DNA from: Mycobacterium paraffinicum
GTDB taxonomy: Bacteria; Actinomycetota; Actinomycetes; Mycobacteriales; Mycobacteriaceae
Assembly: GCF_001907675.1 (NCBI RefSeq)
Contig: NZ_MPNT01000033.1
Location: 1-64,000 of the forward strand
Reading direction: 5' to 3'
Length of the DNA: 64,000 nucleotides
The notes beneath the pieces are model-generated. The model was not told the origin of the DNA, made no database searches, and saw only the letters and a program-made list of their open reading frames with translations. Both the position numbers and the translations under genes were made by a program. Positions 52,424-62,795 of this stretch are shown piece by piece (within the stretch, counting starts at the first letter, position 1; each line of letters opens with the position of its first letter).

Positions 52424-53458
52424 ATGGCGCCCTACCGCGTGGTTCAGTGGTCAACCGGCAACATCGGAAAGCGAGCGCTCGGCATCCTGCTCGACCGCGA
52501 CGACTTCGAGGTCGTGGGCGTCCACGCCCTGGGCGCGGACAAGGTGGGTCGCGACGCGGGGGTGCTCGCGGACCGGCCTCCTACTGGAGTCACCGCGACG
52601 AGTGATGTCGACGCGTTGCTCGACCTTGCGCCGGACTGCGTGAGCTACATGCCGCGCGCCATCGACTACGAACTGGTGGGGGCGATGCTGCGCCGCGGCA
52701 TCAATGTGGTCACCACCGGCGACTTCCTGACCGGCACCCATCACCCGGTCGAACTCCCGGCGCTGCAGGCGGCGGCGCGAGCGGGCCGAGCGACGTTCCT
52801 GGGAACGGGATTCGAGCCGGGTTTCATCAACGTCGTCGCCGGCTTCCTCACCGGTGCGTGCCCCCGGGTGCGCAGCGTCAAACTCGTCGAAACACTCGAC
52901 TGCACAACCTATCCCGTACAGGACGTGTGGAAGGTCCTGGGATTCGGCAAACCGCCGCGTGAGCGGGTGACGCACCTCGACCCGGAGAAGCAACGCTACG
53001 GCCTGGGCTACTTCGAGACACTGGACATGATCGCCACCATGCTGGGCGCCGAACTCGACTCCAAGGAGGCCTTCGTCGAGCCCGCCGTGCTGACAAGGGA
53101 TCTGAACCTGGGCTGGGTGGACTACGCTGCCGGCACCGCCGGGGGTCAGCGCCGCACCTATCGCGGCTATCGCGGCGGTCGCCCGGTGATCGAACTCGCC
53201 ATCTGCTGGACCATGAGCGACGACGCGCTCGAGCCGAAGTGGACCGACCCCAAGGGTTTCAGCGTGGTGATCGAAGGCGAGCCGCACGTCGACGCGACGA
53301 TCCGGTTCGGCAAACCCGGCGAGGACGTGATGACGGTGTTGATGGACAGCACCGCCGTCGCGGCGGTCAACGCCATCCCATTCCTGTGCGACGCACCACC
53401 GGGCGTCATAACCCCGACCGATCTGCCCGTCATCGGATCTCCCGGCGCCCTGGCCTAG
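52424..53458 (+). CDS. DapB-like NAD(P)H-dependent dehydrogenase
   Basis: The protein has 344 residues from ATG 52424; upstream codons of the frame run through the TetR gene. The N-terminal Rossmann domain YRVVQWSTGNIGKRALG is like dihydrodipicolinate reductase and 2,4-diaminopentanoate dehydrogenase. LGTGFEPGFINVVAGFLTGACPRV and the C-terminal region match the amine-dehydrogenase-like group common in mycobacteria next to P450 genes. The substrate is unknown. It is divergent from TetR-P450 and probably part of the same regulon. Confidence 0.82.
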   Translation: MAPYRVVQWSTGNIGKRALGILLDRDDFEVVGVHALGADKVGRDAGVLADRPPTGVTATSDVDALLDLAPDCVSYMPRAIDYELVGAMLRRGINVVTTGDFLTGTHHPVELPALQAAARAGRATFLGTGFEPGFINVVAGFLTGACPRVRSVKLVETLDCTTYPVQDVWKVLGFGKPPRERVTHLDPEKQRYGLGYFETLDMIATMLGAELDSKEAFVEPAVLTRDLNLGWVDYAAGTAGGQRRTYRGYRGGRPVIELAICWTMSDDALEPKWTDPKGFSVVIEGEPHVDATIRFGKPGEDVMTVLMDSTAVAAVNAIPFLCDAPPGVITPTDLPVIGSPGALA

Positions 53459-54211
53459 CGCCGGTCGAACGCGATCTTCACCGCACCGCTGTCGGCCTGG
53501 TTGGCGATTGCGAGGAACGCGTCGCGCCACCGCGCCAGCGGGAAGGTGTGGGTCAGCATCGGGCGCAGGTCGACGCGGCTTTCGCGGGCCAACGAAGACA
53601 GCCGCGTCGTCCGGGATGGAATCGGGCACACCGAACAGCATGCTGTCGTGGGCGGGCATCGATTCGGCGTAGCCGCCGGTCACATCGACGGACACCCCGG
53701 TGTGGATGCCGGGCTTGATGTCCCCGTCGGTGAAGCTCCAGCACAGGCTTTAGCCGCCGTGCTCGCAAACCGGACATGGCGGGGAGATGCCGCAGGGCCC
53801 GCAGGACAGCCACGGGTTGAGCACCACCCGCTGCCCCAGTTCCAGCCCGCGGGCCTTCGGGCCCAGCGCCACGGCGTCGGCGACCACCTCGTGGCCCATC
53901 ACCTGCGGGAAGGAACAGAAGGACGACATCGCGTTGTCGGCGTCGCCCTCGTCGAAATCCATCAGGATCTGCTTGGAATCCGAACCGCAGATGCCGGTCA
54001 GCCGCGGCCGGGTGAGTACCCAATCGTCATGCGGTAGTTGCGGTTCCGGCACCTCAGGCAGCGCGGTCGGGGTGCGGCCCAAGTTCGCCGTGAGCGTGTT
54101 GGCCGCGTCGGGAACCTCGAACGGCTCCGGCGGCACGCCATACACCAGCGCCCTCGTCGGAGAGCCATCCCCGCCGCGCCCGCGATCAGCACCCGATCGG
54201 CCATCGGTCAA
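53455..54211 (-). pseudogene. Decayed zinc-dependent alcohol dehydrogenase
   Basis: The reverse strand encodes the N-terminal part of a medium-chain dehydrogenase: RALVYGVPPEPFEVP, TGICGSDSKQIL, QVMGHEVVADAVALGP (catalytic-zinc region) and GPCGISPPCPVCEHGG (structural-zinc cysteines). A TAA at 53750-53752 interrupts the frame where GGYSLCW is expected. The frame then continues SLCWSFTDGD to PDSIPDDAAV near 53600, after which a different frame gives a normal C terminus (LARESRVDLRPMLTHTFPLARW to AFDRR, stop at 53455). About 130 residues of the coenzyme-binding domain are missing. Stop codon, frameshift and deletion together show that it is dead. Confidence 0.8.
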
Positions 54212-54261
54212 GGTTGCCGCGAATCGCGGGAAGCGTACAGTGGTAACAGCTTGTTATATTG

Positions 54262-54274
54262 GCTAATTATTAGC
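54262..54274. promoter_or_regulatory. Perfect AT-rich palindrome before tandem methyltransferase genes
   Basis: GCTAAT-T-ATTAGC lies 27 bases before the first ATG of the three-gene methyltransferase array. A related GCTAA-N5-TTAG occurs at 42996-43009 before the single paralogue. It may be an operator or promoter element. Confidence 0.4.
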
Positions 54275-54300
54275 TTGACTACTTCTGAATTGGGGCAGAC

Positions 54301-55242
54301 ATGACTTCCATCCGGTACGAGGGCGACACCTGGGACCTGGCGTCCAGCGTCGGGGTGACCGCGACCATGGTCGCCGCCGCCCGCGCCGTGGCGACCCGCG
54401 CCGACCGACCGCTGATCAACGACCAGTTCGCCGAGCCGCTGGTCCGGGCCGTCGGCGTGGACCTGCTCACCCGGCTGGCGACCGGCGAGCTCAATCCGGA
54501 CGAGCTCAACGACGCGCACGACGGCGCGACCGGCTCCACCGGCGCCATGTCGCGCATGGCGGACAACATGGCGGTGCGCACCAAGTTCTTCGACGAGTTC
54601 TTCCTCGACGCGACGCGGGCGGGCGTCAAGCAGGCCGTGATCCTGGCCTCGGGCCTGGACGCCCGCGCCTACCGGCTGGACTGGCCCGCCGGGACCGTCG
54701 TCTACGAGGTCGACCAGCCGCAGGTGATCGACTTCAAGTCGCGCACGCTGGCCGAGCTGGGCGCCGCGCCCACCGCCGACCGGCGCGTGGTGGCCGTCGA
54801 CCTGCGCGACGACTGGCCCGCCGCGTTGCGCGCAGCCGGATTCGACCCGGCCCAGCCGACCGCGTGGAGCGCCGAGGGCCTGCTCGGCTACCTGCCGCCG
54901 GAGGCGCAGGACCGCCTGCTGGACACCATCACCGACCTCAGCGCGCCCGGCAGCCGCCTGGCCGTCGAGAGCGCGCCCAACCCGGAGCCCGGGGACGAGG
55001 AGAAGATGAAGGAACGCATGCAGCAGATCTCGGAGCGCTGGCGGGCGCACGGTTTCGACCTGGACATGGCGGGGCTGGTCTACTTCGGGGACCGCAACGA
55101 GGCGGCGCCCTACCTCGCCGACCATGGGTGGCGGCTGAACAAGGTCAGCATCCGGGAACTGTTCGCGGCCAACGGCCTTCCGCCGCTCGAGGACGACGAC
55201 GTGCGCATGGGCGAGGTGCTCTACGTGAGCGGCACGCGATGA
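54301..55242 (+). CDS. SAM-dependent methyltransferase, Rv0726c-type family (array gene 1)
   Basis: The protein has 313 residues, slightly longer than its paralogues because of an insertion around residues 65-85 ([19 protein letters not shown]). Landmarks: [23 protein letters not shown], the SAM site [32 protein letters not shown], and [24 protein letters not shown]. It overlaps the second array gene by 4 bases. The substrate is unknown for the family. Confidence 0.87.
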   Translation: MTSIRYEGDTWDLASSVGVTATMVAAARAVATRADRPLINDQFAEPLVRAVGVDLLTRLATGELNPDELNDAHDGATGSTGAMSRMADNMAVRTKFFDEFFLDATRAGVKQAVILASGLDARAYRLDWPAGTVVYEVDQPQVIDFKSRTLAELGAAPTADRRVVAVDLRDDWPAALRAAGFDPAQPTAWSAEGLLGYLPPEAQDRLLDTITDLSAPGSRLAVESAPNPEPGDEEKMKERMQQISERWRAHGFDLDMAGLVYFGDRNEAAPYLADHGWRLNKVSIRELFAANGLPPLEDDDVRMGEVLYVSGTR

Positions 55243-56147
55243 GCGTGGGACGTAGCGAAGGCGACAGCTGGGGACCCGCGTCCGGCGTGGGCGCCACGGC
55301 CACCATGGTGGCGGCGTCGCGGGCCGTGGCCTCGCAGGGGCCCAACGCGCTGCTCGACGATCCGCTGGCCGAGCCGCTGGTCCGCGCCGTCGGCCTCGAG
55401 CCCTTCATCCGGATCGTCGACGGGCAGGTCGACTTCGAGGACGACCCGCTGTTCAACCGCAAGGCGCGGGCCGAGCAGATCACGGTTCGCACCCGGTTCT
55501 TCGACGACTTCTTCATCGGCGCCACCAAAGACGGTGTGCGCCAAGCCGTCATCCTGGCGTCCGGCCTGGACACCCGAGCCTACCGGTTGCGGTGGCCGGC
55601 GGGCGCCGTCGTCTACGAGATCGACCAGCCGCAGGTCATCGCCTTCAAGACCGACACGCTGGCCGGCCTCGGCGCCGCCCCCACCGCCGAACGCCGCGCG
55701 ATCGCCATCGACCTGCGCGACGACTGGCCGGCGGCGTTGCGCGACGGCGGGTTTGACGTGACCAAACCGACCGCGTGGAGCGCTGAGGGGCTGCTCCCCT
55801 ACCTGCCGCCCGAAGCCCAGGACCGGTTGTTCGACAACATCACCGCGCTCAGCGCGCCGGGCAGCCGGTTGGCCACCGAACACGTGCCCGACCCCGACGT
55901 GTTCTCCGAGGAACGGTTGCGTCGCATCAGCGAACGGTGGCAGCGGCTCGGTTTCGACCTCGACGCGGCCGACCTGTTCTACCGGGGCGAGCGCAACGTC
56001 GTCGTCGACTACCTCAGCACCCACGGGTGGCAGGTGACCACCCACCCGGTGCGGGAGCTTTACGCGCAGAACGGGTTCGAGTTTCCCGAGGACGAGATGG
56101 CGGCCACCTTCGGCGAGTTGAGCTACGTCGCCGCGACGCTCGCGTAG
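55239..56147 (+). CDS. SAM-dependent methyltransferase, Rv0726c-type family (array gene 2)
   Basis: The protein has 302 residues from ATG 55239, within the ATGA overlap; the longer frame beginning at 54864 is a shadow of gene 1. The N terminus [24 protein letters not shown] departs from the family's DLASSVG. SAM site [31 protein letters not shown] and [23 protein letters not shown] are conserved. Co-translated with gene 1. Confidence 0.87.
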   Translation: MSVGRSEGDSWGPASGVGATATMVAASRAVASQGPNALLDDPLAEPLVRAVGLEPFIRIVDGQVDFEDDPLFNRKARAEQITVRTRFFDDFFIGATKDGVRQAVILASGLDTRAYRLRWPAGAVVYEIDQPQVIAFKTDTLAGLGAAPTAERRAIAIDLRDDWPAALRDGGFDVTKPTAWSAEGLLPYLPPEAQDRLFDNITALSAPGSRLATEHVPDPDVFSEERLRRISERWQRLGFDLDAADLFYRGERNVVVDYLSTHGWQVTTHPVRELYAQNGFEFPEDEMAATFGELSYVAATLA

Positions 56148-56169
56148 CGGGTTGGCTAGGGTTGCGCCT

Positions 56170-57084
56170 ATGTCACGCGCTCACGACGACGAGTGGGATC
56201 TGGCGTCCAGTGTGGGCGCGACCGCGACCATGGTGGCCGCCGGTCGCGCCATGGCCACGAAGGATCCCCGCGGCCTGATCAGCGACCCGTACGCCGAACC
56301 GCTGGTGCGCGCGGTGGGGGTCGACTTCTTCACCAAGATGATGGACGGCGAGCTCGACTTCGACGCGATCGAGAAGGCGTCGCCGGTCCGCATGCAGGCG
56401 ATGGTCGACGGAATGGCCGTGCGCACCAAATATTTCGACGACTACTTCGTCAACGCGACCACCGCGGGAGTCCGGCAGGTGGTCATCCTCGCCTCGGGGT
56501 TGGACGCGCGCGCCTACCGGCTGCCGTGGCCGACCGGCACGGTGGTCTACGAGATCGACCAGCCCCGCGTCATCGAGTTCAAGACGGGCACGTTGGCCGG
56601 CATCGGCGCGGAACCGACGGCGACGCGGCGCACGGTGCCGATCGACCTGCGCGCAGACTGGCCGGCCGCCCTGAAGGCGTCCGGATTCGACCCCACGGAA
56701 CCGACCGCATGGCTGGCCGAGGGCCTGCTGATCTACCTCCCGCCCGAAGCCCAGGACCGGCTGTTCGACAACATCACCGCGCTGAGCGTGCCCGGCAGCA
56801 CGATTGCCACCGAATTCGTGCCCGGCATCATCGATTTCGATGCCGACAGGGTGCGGGAGATGTCCGGTTCCTTCCGCGACCACGGCGTGGACATCGACAT
56901 GGCGTCGCTGGTGTACGCCGGCGAACGCAACCACGTCCTGGACTATCTGCGGTCCAAGCGGTGGGACGTCGAGGGCACCACCCGGACGGAACTGTTCCGC
57001 CGCCAGGGCATCGAGGTGCCGCCCCCGCAAAACGACGATCCGCTCGGCGAGATCATCTTCATCAGCGGCGGGCTCACCGGTTAG
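56170..57084 (+). CDS. SAM-dependent methyltransferase, Rv0726c-type family (array gene 3)
   Basis: The protein has 304 residues from ATG 56170; a TTG six codons upstream at 56152 is rejected because it would add an unconserved extension. Landmarks: [34 protein letters not shown], the SAM site [19 protein letters not shown], and [24 protein letters not shown] (Leu for Ser in the WSAEG block). It converges on sppA with 3 bases between stops. Confidence 0.87.
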   Translation: MSRAHDDEWDLASSVGATATMVAAGRAMATKDPRGLISDPYAEPLVRAVGVDFFTKMMDGELDFDAIEKASPVRMQAMVDGMAVRTKYFDDYFVNATTAGVRQVVILASGLDARAYRLPWPTGTVVYEIDQPRVIEFKTGTLAGIGAEPTATRRTVPIDLRADWPAALKASGFDPTEPTAWLAEGLLIYLPPEAQDRLFDNITALSVPGSTIATEFVPGIIDFDADRVREMSGSFRDHGVDIDMASLVYAGERNHVLDYLRSKRWDVEGTTRTELFRRQGIEVPPPQNDDPLGEIIFISGGLTG

Positions 57085-57087
57085 CTC

Positions 57088-58860
57088 TTAGAACCGCGAC
57101 GGCCCCGGCCACAGCGCGCTGGCGCCGCCCAACGCCTGTTCGACGTTGTCCACGATGCCGGTGACCGTGCGGCCGAGCAGCGCGGCCAGCGCGTCGGGCA
57201 GCGACGCGGCCGCCGGCTGCGACGAAGCCCGGGGTCGCACCATGTCCAGCAGCGACGAGCTCGGATAGTTCACCACGCGGACGTCGGTGTCCGCGTCCAG
57301 GCCGGCCAGGATCTTGGCCCGGCGTACCGCCGTGCGGAAGCCGCCGAGTTCATCGACCAAGCCGCGCTCGAGGGCGTCGGCGCCGGTCCAGATTCGTCCC
57401 TGCGCAACGCGATCGACGGCGTCGGCGGTCAGGTTGCGCGCCTCGGCGACCCGCTGCACGAAGTCCGCGTAGAAGAAGTCCGCCTCGGCCTCTCGATGCG
57501 CCTGCTGTTCGGGCGTGAACGGCGCGTCGATCGACCACGCGTCGGCATTGGCGTTGGTGCGCACCGTGTCAGATCCGACGCCCAGCCGCTCCAACAAGTC
57601 ACGGATCACCAGCTTGCCGGTGATGACGCCGATCGAGCCGGTGACCGTCGCCGGGTTGGCGACGATCGCGTCGGCCCCCATCGAGACGTAATAGCCACCG
57701 GACGCGGCGACCGCGCCCATGGACGCCACCACCGGCTTGCCGCGCTTGCGGGCCTGGGTCACCTCGCGCCAGATGCTCTCCGACGCGGTGATGGTGCCGC
57801 CGGGGCTGTTCACCCGCAACACGATCGCGGACACCGAGTCGTCCGCGCCGGCCTCCCGCAGGGCCGCCCCGATGGTGTCGCCGCCCGCGGTCGCGGTGCC
57901 CAAGGGCAGGAATTGGGGGCCGCCGCGGCCGTCGACGATCATGCCGTCGAGGGTGACGACGGCCAGCGTCGGCTTGGGCCGGCGGCCGGGAACCGGTGGC
58001 TTGGGTGGGGCCAGCCGGGAGCGGGCCGCACCCGCGTAACGCGCCAAAAACAGCCGCGGCGGGTCGCTGTCGTCCGAAACGTCCTCTATCCCAATCAGTT
58101 CCGCGATGCGGGCGTAGGCCTCGTCGCGAAATCCGATCCGGTCGAGCAGGCCGGCGGACACGGCGTCGTCACGCAACAGCGGGGCGCGGTCGGCCAGCGC
58201 GTCGAGGGCGCCCGGGTCGAGCTTGCGCGATTCGGCGATGGCCCGCCACGCCTGCTCCTGCAGGCTTTCCAGCATCCGGGTGACGGCCTCGCGGTGTGCC
58301 GTCGTGAAGCCGTGCTCGGTGAAACGGTTTGCCGCCGACTTGTATTGGCCGCGCGCGACGAATTGGGGTTCGATGCCCGCCTTGTCGAACGCGTCGCGCA
58401 GGAAGGTGGCGTTGCTGGCGAAGCCGATCAGTCCGACGCTTCCCGAGGGCTGCATCCACACCTCACCGAACGCCGAGGCCAGGTAGTAGGACAGCGTGCC
58501 CGGATAGGTCTCGGCCCAGGCCAGTGACGGCTTGGCGGCGGTGAAGGCGACGATGGCCTCACGCAGCTCCTGCACGGCCGCCGGTGGCGACGCGGCCAGT
58601 TGCACGCGGGCGATCAGCCCGGCGACCCGCGGGTCGTCGGCCGCGCGATGGATGGCAGCTATCGCGTCGCGTAGCACCATCGGCCTGCCGCCGGAGAAGA
58701 TCGCCAGCGGGTCGAACCCCGCCGCCTCGGGCGGCGCGGACCGCAGGTCGAGCTCGAGCACGCAGCCGTTGGGTACGCCGTGGTGGCGGGCGGTGTCGAC
58801 GCGTCCGGCCAGCGCGCGGACGTCGTCGACCCCGGGAAGCGAGGGCAGGAAGGCGAACAT
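57088..58860 (-). CDS. sppA: Signal peptide peptidase SppA (protease IV)
   Basis: The protein has 590 residues from ATG 58860, a full-length double-domain form. The N-terminal half carries the catalytic lysine region ARGQYKSAANRFTEHGF; the C-terminal half carries the serine region MGAVAASGGYYVSMGADAIVANPATVTGSIGVI, the Ser-Lys dyad used by SppA. It degrades cleaved signal peptides at the membrane. No clear N-terminal membrane anchor is seen. It lies next to rplO, with sppA after rplO as in M. tuberculosis Rv0723-Rv0724 (recalled). The 40 bases to the divergent LLM gene hold both promoters. Confidence 0.9.
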   Translation of the reverse strand: MFAFLPSLPGVDDVRALAGRVDTARHHGVPNGCVLELDLRSAPPEAAGFDPLAIFSGGRPMVLRDAIAAIHRAADDPRVAGLIARVQLAASPPAAVQELREAIVAFTAAKPSLAWAETYPGTLSYYLASAFGEVWMQPSGSVGLIGFASNATFLRDAFDKAGIEPQFVARGQYKSAANRFTEHGFTTAHREAVTRMLESLQEQAWRAIAESRKLDPGALDALADRAPLLRDDAVSAGLLDRIGFRDEAYARIAELIGIEDVSDDSDPPRLFLARYAGAARSRLAPPKPPVPGRRPKPTLAVVTLDGMIVDGRGGPQFLPLGTATAGGDTIGAALREAGADDSVSAIVLRVNSPGGTITASESIWREVTQARKRGKPVVASMGAVAASGGYYVSMGADAIVANPATVTGSIGVITGKLVIRDLLERLGVGSDTVRTNANADAWSIDAPFTPEQQAHREAEADFFYADFVQRVAEARNLTADAVDRVAQGRIWTGADALERGLVDELGGFRTAVRRAKILAGLDADTDVRVVNYPSSSLLDMVRPRASSQPAAASLPDALAALLGRTVTGIVDNVEQALGGASALWPGPSRF

Positions 58861-58900
58861 GTTTTGCAGCGTACCGACACCGCCGCCGTACGGTGGTGGG

Positions 58901-59827
58901 GTGAGGTTCGCCATCGCCATCCCGCAGTTCGACTACAACCGGTTCGACGACGAGGGGCTGCGCGCATACCTGGTCCGCGCCGAGGAGCTCGGGTTCGAGG
59001 GCGGCTGGGTTCTCGAGCAGATCATCGGCGAGGCACCGCTGCTGGCGCCGCTGGAGTTGCTGGCCTACTGCGCGGCCTGCACCGAACGCCTTCGCCTGGG
59101 GGTCGCCGTCCTGGTGACGTCGCTGCACGATCCGCTGCAGCTGGCGTCGTCCGTCACGGCGGTCGACCGGCTCAGCCACGGCCGGCTGGACGTCGGCGTC
59201 GGGACCGGCGGGGGCTTTCGCAGGTTCGCCGCGTTCGGCGTCGAAAAGGACACGTACATTTCCTATTTCACCGAGGGCCTGAAGCTGATGAAAGCCGCCT
59301 GGTCCGACGAACCCCGGGTGACGTTCCATGGCCGGTTCCGCGACGTCGACGACGTGCCGATCCAGCCCAAGCCGGTGCAGCGGCCGCACCCGCCCATCTG
59401 GTTCGGCGGCCTGGCCCCCAAGGCCCTGGCCAGGGCGGTACGCCACGGCGACTCGTTCTTGGGCGCCGGTTCGTCGACCACCGCGGCGTTCGCCGGGGCC
59501 GTCGCCGTGGTGCGCCGCGAACTGGACGAACAACAAAGGGATCCGGCGAGTTTCACCATCGGCAAGCGCGTCTACCTGATGGTCGACGACGACGCGGCGC
59601 GTGCCCGCGAGCGGGTGCTCGCCGGGCTGCGACGGATCTACGGCACCATGCCCGGCATCGAGGACGTGCCGGTGGCGGGCACGCCCGATGACGTGGCGCG
59701 CGGGCTGCGTGAGGTGATCGACGCGGGCGCCGAGTACCTGTTGCTCAATCCCGTCGGCGTCGACGTGCCCGAGAACCGCGAGCAGATGGAACGCCTTGCC
59801 GCGGAGGTCATTCCGCGGCTGGGTTGA
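58901..59827 (+). CDS. LLM-class flavin/F420-dependent oxidoreductase
   Basis: The protein has 308 residues from GTG 58901. Luciferase-like barrel: MRFAIAIPQFDYNRFDDEG, LRLGVAVLVTSLHDPLQLA, DRLSHGRLDVGVGTGGGFRRFAAFGV and PPIWFGGLAPKALARAVRHGD. The TGGG and GGLAPKAL blocks are the usual cofactor-binding places of F420- or FMN-dependent members. The substrate is unknown. It is transcribed toward rplO, whose stop codon begins one base after this gene ends. Confidence 0.82.
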   Translation: MRFAIAIPQFDYNRFDDEGLRAYLVRAEELGFEGGWVLEQIIGEAPLLAPLELLAYCAACTERLRLGVAVLVTSLHDPLQLASSVTAVDRLSHGRLDVGVGTGGGFRRFAAFGVEKDTYISYFTEGLKLMKAAWSDEPRVTFHGRFRDVDDVPIQPKPVQRPHPPIWFGGLAPKALARAVRHGDSFLGAGSSTTAAFAGAVAVVRRELDEQQRDPASFTIGKRVYLMVDDDAARARERVLAGLRRIYGTMPGIEDVPVAGTPDDVARGLREVIDAGAEYLLLNPVGVDVPENREQMERLAAEVIPRLG

Positions 59828-60268
59828 TCAGAGCTCGGTGGCCGAGCCGCCCGCGGCGGTGATCTTCTCGCGGGCGCTGCCGCTGAACTTGTGCGCGGAG
59901 ACCTCGACCTTGACGCTCAGCTTGCCGTCGCCGAGGACCTTCACCAACGCGTTCTTGCGGACCGCGCCCTTGGCCACCAGCTCGTCCACGCTGACCGAAC
60001 CGCCCTGCGGGAACAGCCGGTTGATGTCGCCGACGTTGACGATCTCATACTCGGTGCGGAACCGGTTCCGGAATCCCTTGAGCTTGGGCAGCCGCATGTG
60101 AATCGGCATCTGCCCACCCTCGAAGGTGGCCGGCACGTTCTTGCGGGCCTTGGTGCCCTTGGTGCCGCGGCCGGCGGTCTTGCCCTTCGACCCCTCACCG
60201 CGACCGACGCGGGTGCGGGCCGTCTTGGACCCGGGCGCTGGCTTCAGGTCGTGCAGCTTGATGGTCAT
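59828..60268 (-). CDS. rplO: 50S ribosomal protein L15
   Basis: The protein has 146 residues beginning [38 protein letters not shown], the Gly/Lys-rich L15 N terminus, with [20 protein letters not shown] after it. It is the last ribosomal gene of this spc segment; secY, its usual next neighbour, lies about 17 kb to the left. Its start overlaps the rpmD stop. Confidence 0.98.
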   Translation of the reverse strand: MTIKLHDLKPAPGSKTARTRVGRGEGSKGKTAGRGTKGTKARKNVPATFEGGQMPIHMRLPKLKGFRNRFRTEYEIVNVGDINRLFPQGGSVSVDELVAKGAVRKNALVKVLGDGKLSVKVEVSAHKFSGSAREKITAAGGSATEL

Positions 60269-60447
60269 TTGGCCTCCTCCACCTCAACGAGGTGATTGAC
60301 CACCGCGATGAGGCCGCGTGTCTGCGGGTTGTCCTCGCGGATCACCGAGTGGCGGATCCGCCGCAGGCCCAGCGTGCGCAGGCTCTCCCGCTGCTTCCAG
60401 CGGGCACCGATGGTGCTGCGCACCTGGGTGATCTTCAACTGGCTCAT
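60265..60447 (-). CDS. rpmD: 50S ribosomal protein L30
   Basis: The protein has 60 residues beginning [35 protein letters not shown], a full L30 ferredoxin-like fold. It overlaps rpsE by 4 bases in front and rplO by 4 bases behind, so translation of the three is coupled. Confidence 0.98.
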   Translation of the reverse strand: MSQLKITQVRSTIGARWKQRESLRTLGLRRIRHSVIREDNPQTRGLIAVVNHLVEVEEAK

Positions 60448-61124
60448 TGCGGTGCCGTTCCCTCGCGCGCGGCACTGGCGGCCAGCGCTTCACTTTCACG
60501 TCGCGCCCTCAGCATTCCGGCCGGGGCGACATCCTCGATCGGCAGTCCGCGCCGGGCGGCCACCTCCTCGGGACGCTGCAGCAGCTTGAGCGCGGTAACG
60601 GTGGCGTGCACCACGTTGATCGCGTTGTCGCTGCCCAATGACTTGGCCAGGATGTCGCGCACCCCAGCGCATTCCAGCACCGCACGCGCCGCGCCGCCGG
60701 CGATCACGCCGGTACCCGGGCTGGCCGGGCGCAGCAGCACCACACCGGCGGCCGCCTCACCCTGAACCGGGTGCGTGATGGTGCCGCCGATCAACGGCAC
60801 GCGGAAGAAGCCCTTACGCGCCTCTTCCACGCCCTTGGCGATGGCGGCCGGAACTTCCTTGGCCTTGCCGTAGCCGACGCCGACCATGCCGTTGCCGTCT
60901 CCCACGATGACCAACGCGGTGAAGCTGAAGCGCCTACCGCCCTTGACCACCTTGGAGACTCGGTTGATGGCGACGACCCGCTCCAGGTAGTTGCTCTTGT
61001 CGCCGTCGCGGTCGCGGCCACCGCGGCCACCGCCGTCGCGCCGACCGCGGCTGTCACGGTTGTCGCCGCGCGAGTCGCGGTTGTCGCCGCGGGCCTCGGG
61101 GCCGCCGGCTGACTGTTCCGCCAT
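60444..61124 (-). CDS. rpsE: 30S ribosomal protein S5 with repetitive N-terminal extension
   Basis: The protein has 226 residues. The N-terminal 45 residues are Gly/Arg/Asp-rich ([15 protein letters not shown], with [13 protein letters not shown]), a low-complexity extension seen in mycobacterial S5. The S5 RNA-binding domain ([37 protein letters not shown]) and C-terminal fold follow. S5 lies at the mRNA entry and proofreading region of the 30S subunit. It overlaps rpmD. Confidence 0.98.
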   Translation of the reverse strand: MAEQSAGGPEARGDNRDSRGDNRDSRGRRDGGGRGGRDRDGDKSNYLERVVAINRVSKVVKGGRRFSFTALVIVGDGNGMVGVGYGKAKEVPAAIAKGVEEARKGFFRVPLIGGTITHPVQGEAAAGVVLLRPASPGTGVIAGGAARAVLECAGVRDILAKSLGSDNAINVVHATVTALKLLQRPEEVAARRGLPIEDVAPAGMLRARRESEALAASAAREGTAPQ

Positions 61125-61162
61125 TATGCGGTCCTTCCGGTCTTGTTCAGGCTCTTGATCAT

Positions 61163-61570
61163 CTAGAAACTCAATCCGTTCTCGCGCGCGGCATCGGCCA
61201 GCGCCGCGATCCGTCCGCCGTAGGTGTACCCGCCGCGGTCGAAGACCACGGAGTCGACGCCGGCGGCCTTCGCACGCTCGGCGATCAATTGCCCCACCCG
61301 CACGCTGCGGGCCTTCTTGTCGCCCTGCAGCCCGCGCACGTCGTCCTCGATCGACGACGCGGCGGCCACCGTGGTGCCGTTCTCGTCGTTGACCAGTTGC
61401 ACGTGAATGTGCCGCGCGGACCGGTTGATGACGAGCCGCGGACGCTCCGGAGTGCCCGCGATCTTCTTGCGCAGTCGGGCGTGCCTACGCAGCCGAGAGA
61501 CCCGGCGAGTTGCGGACACGCTCTGCCCCACCGGCTTTCGCGCGGCGGTCTCAGCTTGCTTTTGCGCCAT
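61163..61570 (-). CDS. rplR: 50S ribosomal protein L18
   Basis: The protein has 135 residues with a 13- to 15-residue N-terminal extension ([15 protein letters not shown]), then [37 protein letters not shown] and [26 protein letters not shown], the 5S rRNA-binding L18 fold. A 38-base spacer separates it from rpsE. Confidence 0.98.
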   Translation of the reverse strand: MAQKQAETAARKPVGQSVSATRRVSRLRRHARLRKKIAGTPERPRLVINRSARHIHVQLVNDENGTTVAAASSIEDDVRGLQGDKKARSVRVGQLIAERAKAAGVDSVVFDRGGYTYGGRIAALADAARENGLSF

Positions 61571-61572
61571 GA

Positions 61573-62112
61573 CTACTTACCTGTCTTTCCGACCTTGCGG
61601 CGGATCTGCTCACCCTCGTAACGCACGCCCTTGCCCTTGTACGGGTCGGGACGGCGCAGGCGGCGGATGTTCGCCGAGATCTGGCCGACCTTCTGCTTGT
61701 CGATGCCGGAGATCGAGAACTTCGTCGGGGACTGGACCGCGAAGGTGATGCCCTCCGGCGCCTCGATCACCACGGGATGGCTGTAACCCAGCGCGAACTC
61801 GAGGTTGGCACCCTTGAGCTGCACGCGGTAACCGACCCCGAAGATCTCCATCTTGGTGGTGTAGCCCTCGGTCACGCCGGTGACCAGGTTGGACACCAGC
61901 GTGCGCGACAGCCCGTGCAGCGAGCGGTTGCGCCGCTCGTCGTTGGGCCGGGCGACCACGATCGCTCCGTCCTCGCTGCGCTCCACCGTAATCGGTTCGG
62001 CCACCGTCAGATTCAGGCTGCCCTTGGGCCCCTTCACCGAGACGTTCTGGCCGTCGATCGTGACGTCGACTCCGGCGGGAACCGGAACCGGCTGCTTACC
62101 AATGCGCGACAT
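61573..62112 (-). CDS. rplF: 50S ribosomal protein L6
   Basis: The protein has 179 residues, full length: [33 protein letters not shown], and the C-terminal signature [26 protein letters not shown]6 sits near the factor-binding centre. It ends 2 bases before rplR. Confidence 0.98.
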   Translation of the reverse strand: MSRIGKQPVPVPAGVDVTIDGQNVSVKGPKGSLNLTVAEPITVERSEDGAIVVARPNDERRNRSLHGLSRTLVSNLVTGVTEGYTTKMEIFGVGYRVQLKGANLEFALGYSHPVVIEAPEGITFAVQSPTKFSISGIDKQKVGQISANIRRLRRPDPYKGKGVRYEGEQIRRKVGKTGK

Positions 62113-62122
62113 GTCTACTCCC

Positions 62123-62521
62123 TCACCACACGTACGCGAGGACTTCGCCGCCCACGCCCTGTCTGGCTGCCTGACGATCCGTCAGCAGGCCCGAGGAGGT
62201 CGAGATGATCGCCACGCCCAGGCCGCCGAGCACGCGCGGCAGGTTGGTGGATTTCGCGTACACCCGCAGGCCGGGCTTGGACACTCGCCGCAGTCCGGCG
62301 ATGCTCCGCTCCCGGCTCGGTCCGTACTTGAGCTGAACGATCAGCGACTTGCCCACCCGAGCGTCTTCGGTCCGGTAATCGCTGATGTAGCCCTCGCTCT
62401 TGAGGATCTGGGCGATGTTGGCCTTGATCTTGGAGTGCGGCAACGTCACCTCGTCGTGATACGCCGAATTGGCGTTACGCAGACGTGTCAAGAAATCTGC
62501 GATCGGGTCCGTCATCGTCAT
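62123..62521 (-). CDS. rpsH: 30S ribosomal protein S8
   Basis: The protein has 132 residues: [33 protein letters not shown], with the C-terminal rRNA-binding [25 protein letters not shown]. In enteric bacteria S8 is the autoregulator of the spc operon; whether this holds here is not known. The rpsN gene is 84 bases upstream. Confidence 0.98.
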   Translation of the reverse strand: MTMTDPIADFLTRLRNANSAYHDEVTLPHSKIKANIAQILKSEGYISDYRTEDARVGKSLIVQLKYGPSRERSIAGLRRVSKPGLRVYAKSTNLPRVLGGLGVAIISTSSGLLTDRQAARQGVGGEVLAYVW

Positions 62522-62605
62522 GACAGCGTTGGTACCTTCCTCGCGGTGGTTCCCGGTTCGGGCCTGTCGCGCACCTGTTCTGGGTTGGTCTTGGGGTCCT
62601 GGCTC

Positions 62606-62791
62606 TTACCAGCTGCTCTTCTGCACGCCGGGCAGCTCGCCCGCGTGCGCCATCTCGCGCAGGCAGATCCTGCACAGGCCGAATTTGCGGAAGACCGCGC
62701 GCGGCCGGCCGCACTTGTTGCAGCGCGTGTAGCCGCGCACCGCGAACTTCGGTTTGCGGTTGGCCTTGTTGACCAGTGCCTTCTTCGCCAT
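62606..62791 (-). CDS. rpsN: 30S ribosomal protein S14, zinc-binding type
   Basis: The protein has 61 residues: [31 protein letters not shown], then [25 protein letters not shown]. The pair CNKC (Cys24, Cys27) and CRIC (Cys40, Cys43) marks the short zinc-containing form. It lies between rplE and rpsH in the standard order. Together with the zinc-type L36 at 8180, both ribosomal zinc proteins of the window are of the zinc form. Confidence 0.97.
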   Translation of the reverse strand: MAKKALVNKANRKPKFAVRGYTRCNKCGRPRAVFRKFGLCRICLREMAHAGELPGVQKSSW

Positions 62792-62795
62792 CTAC

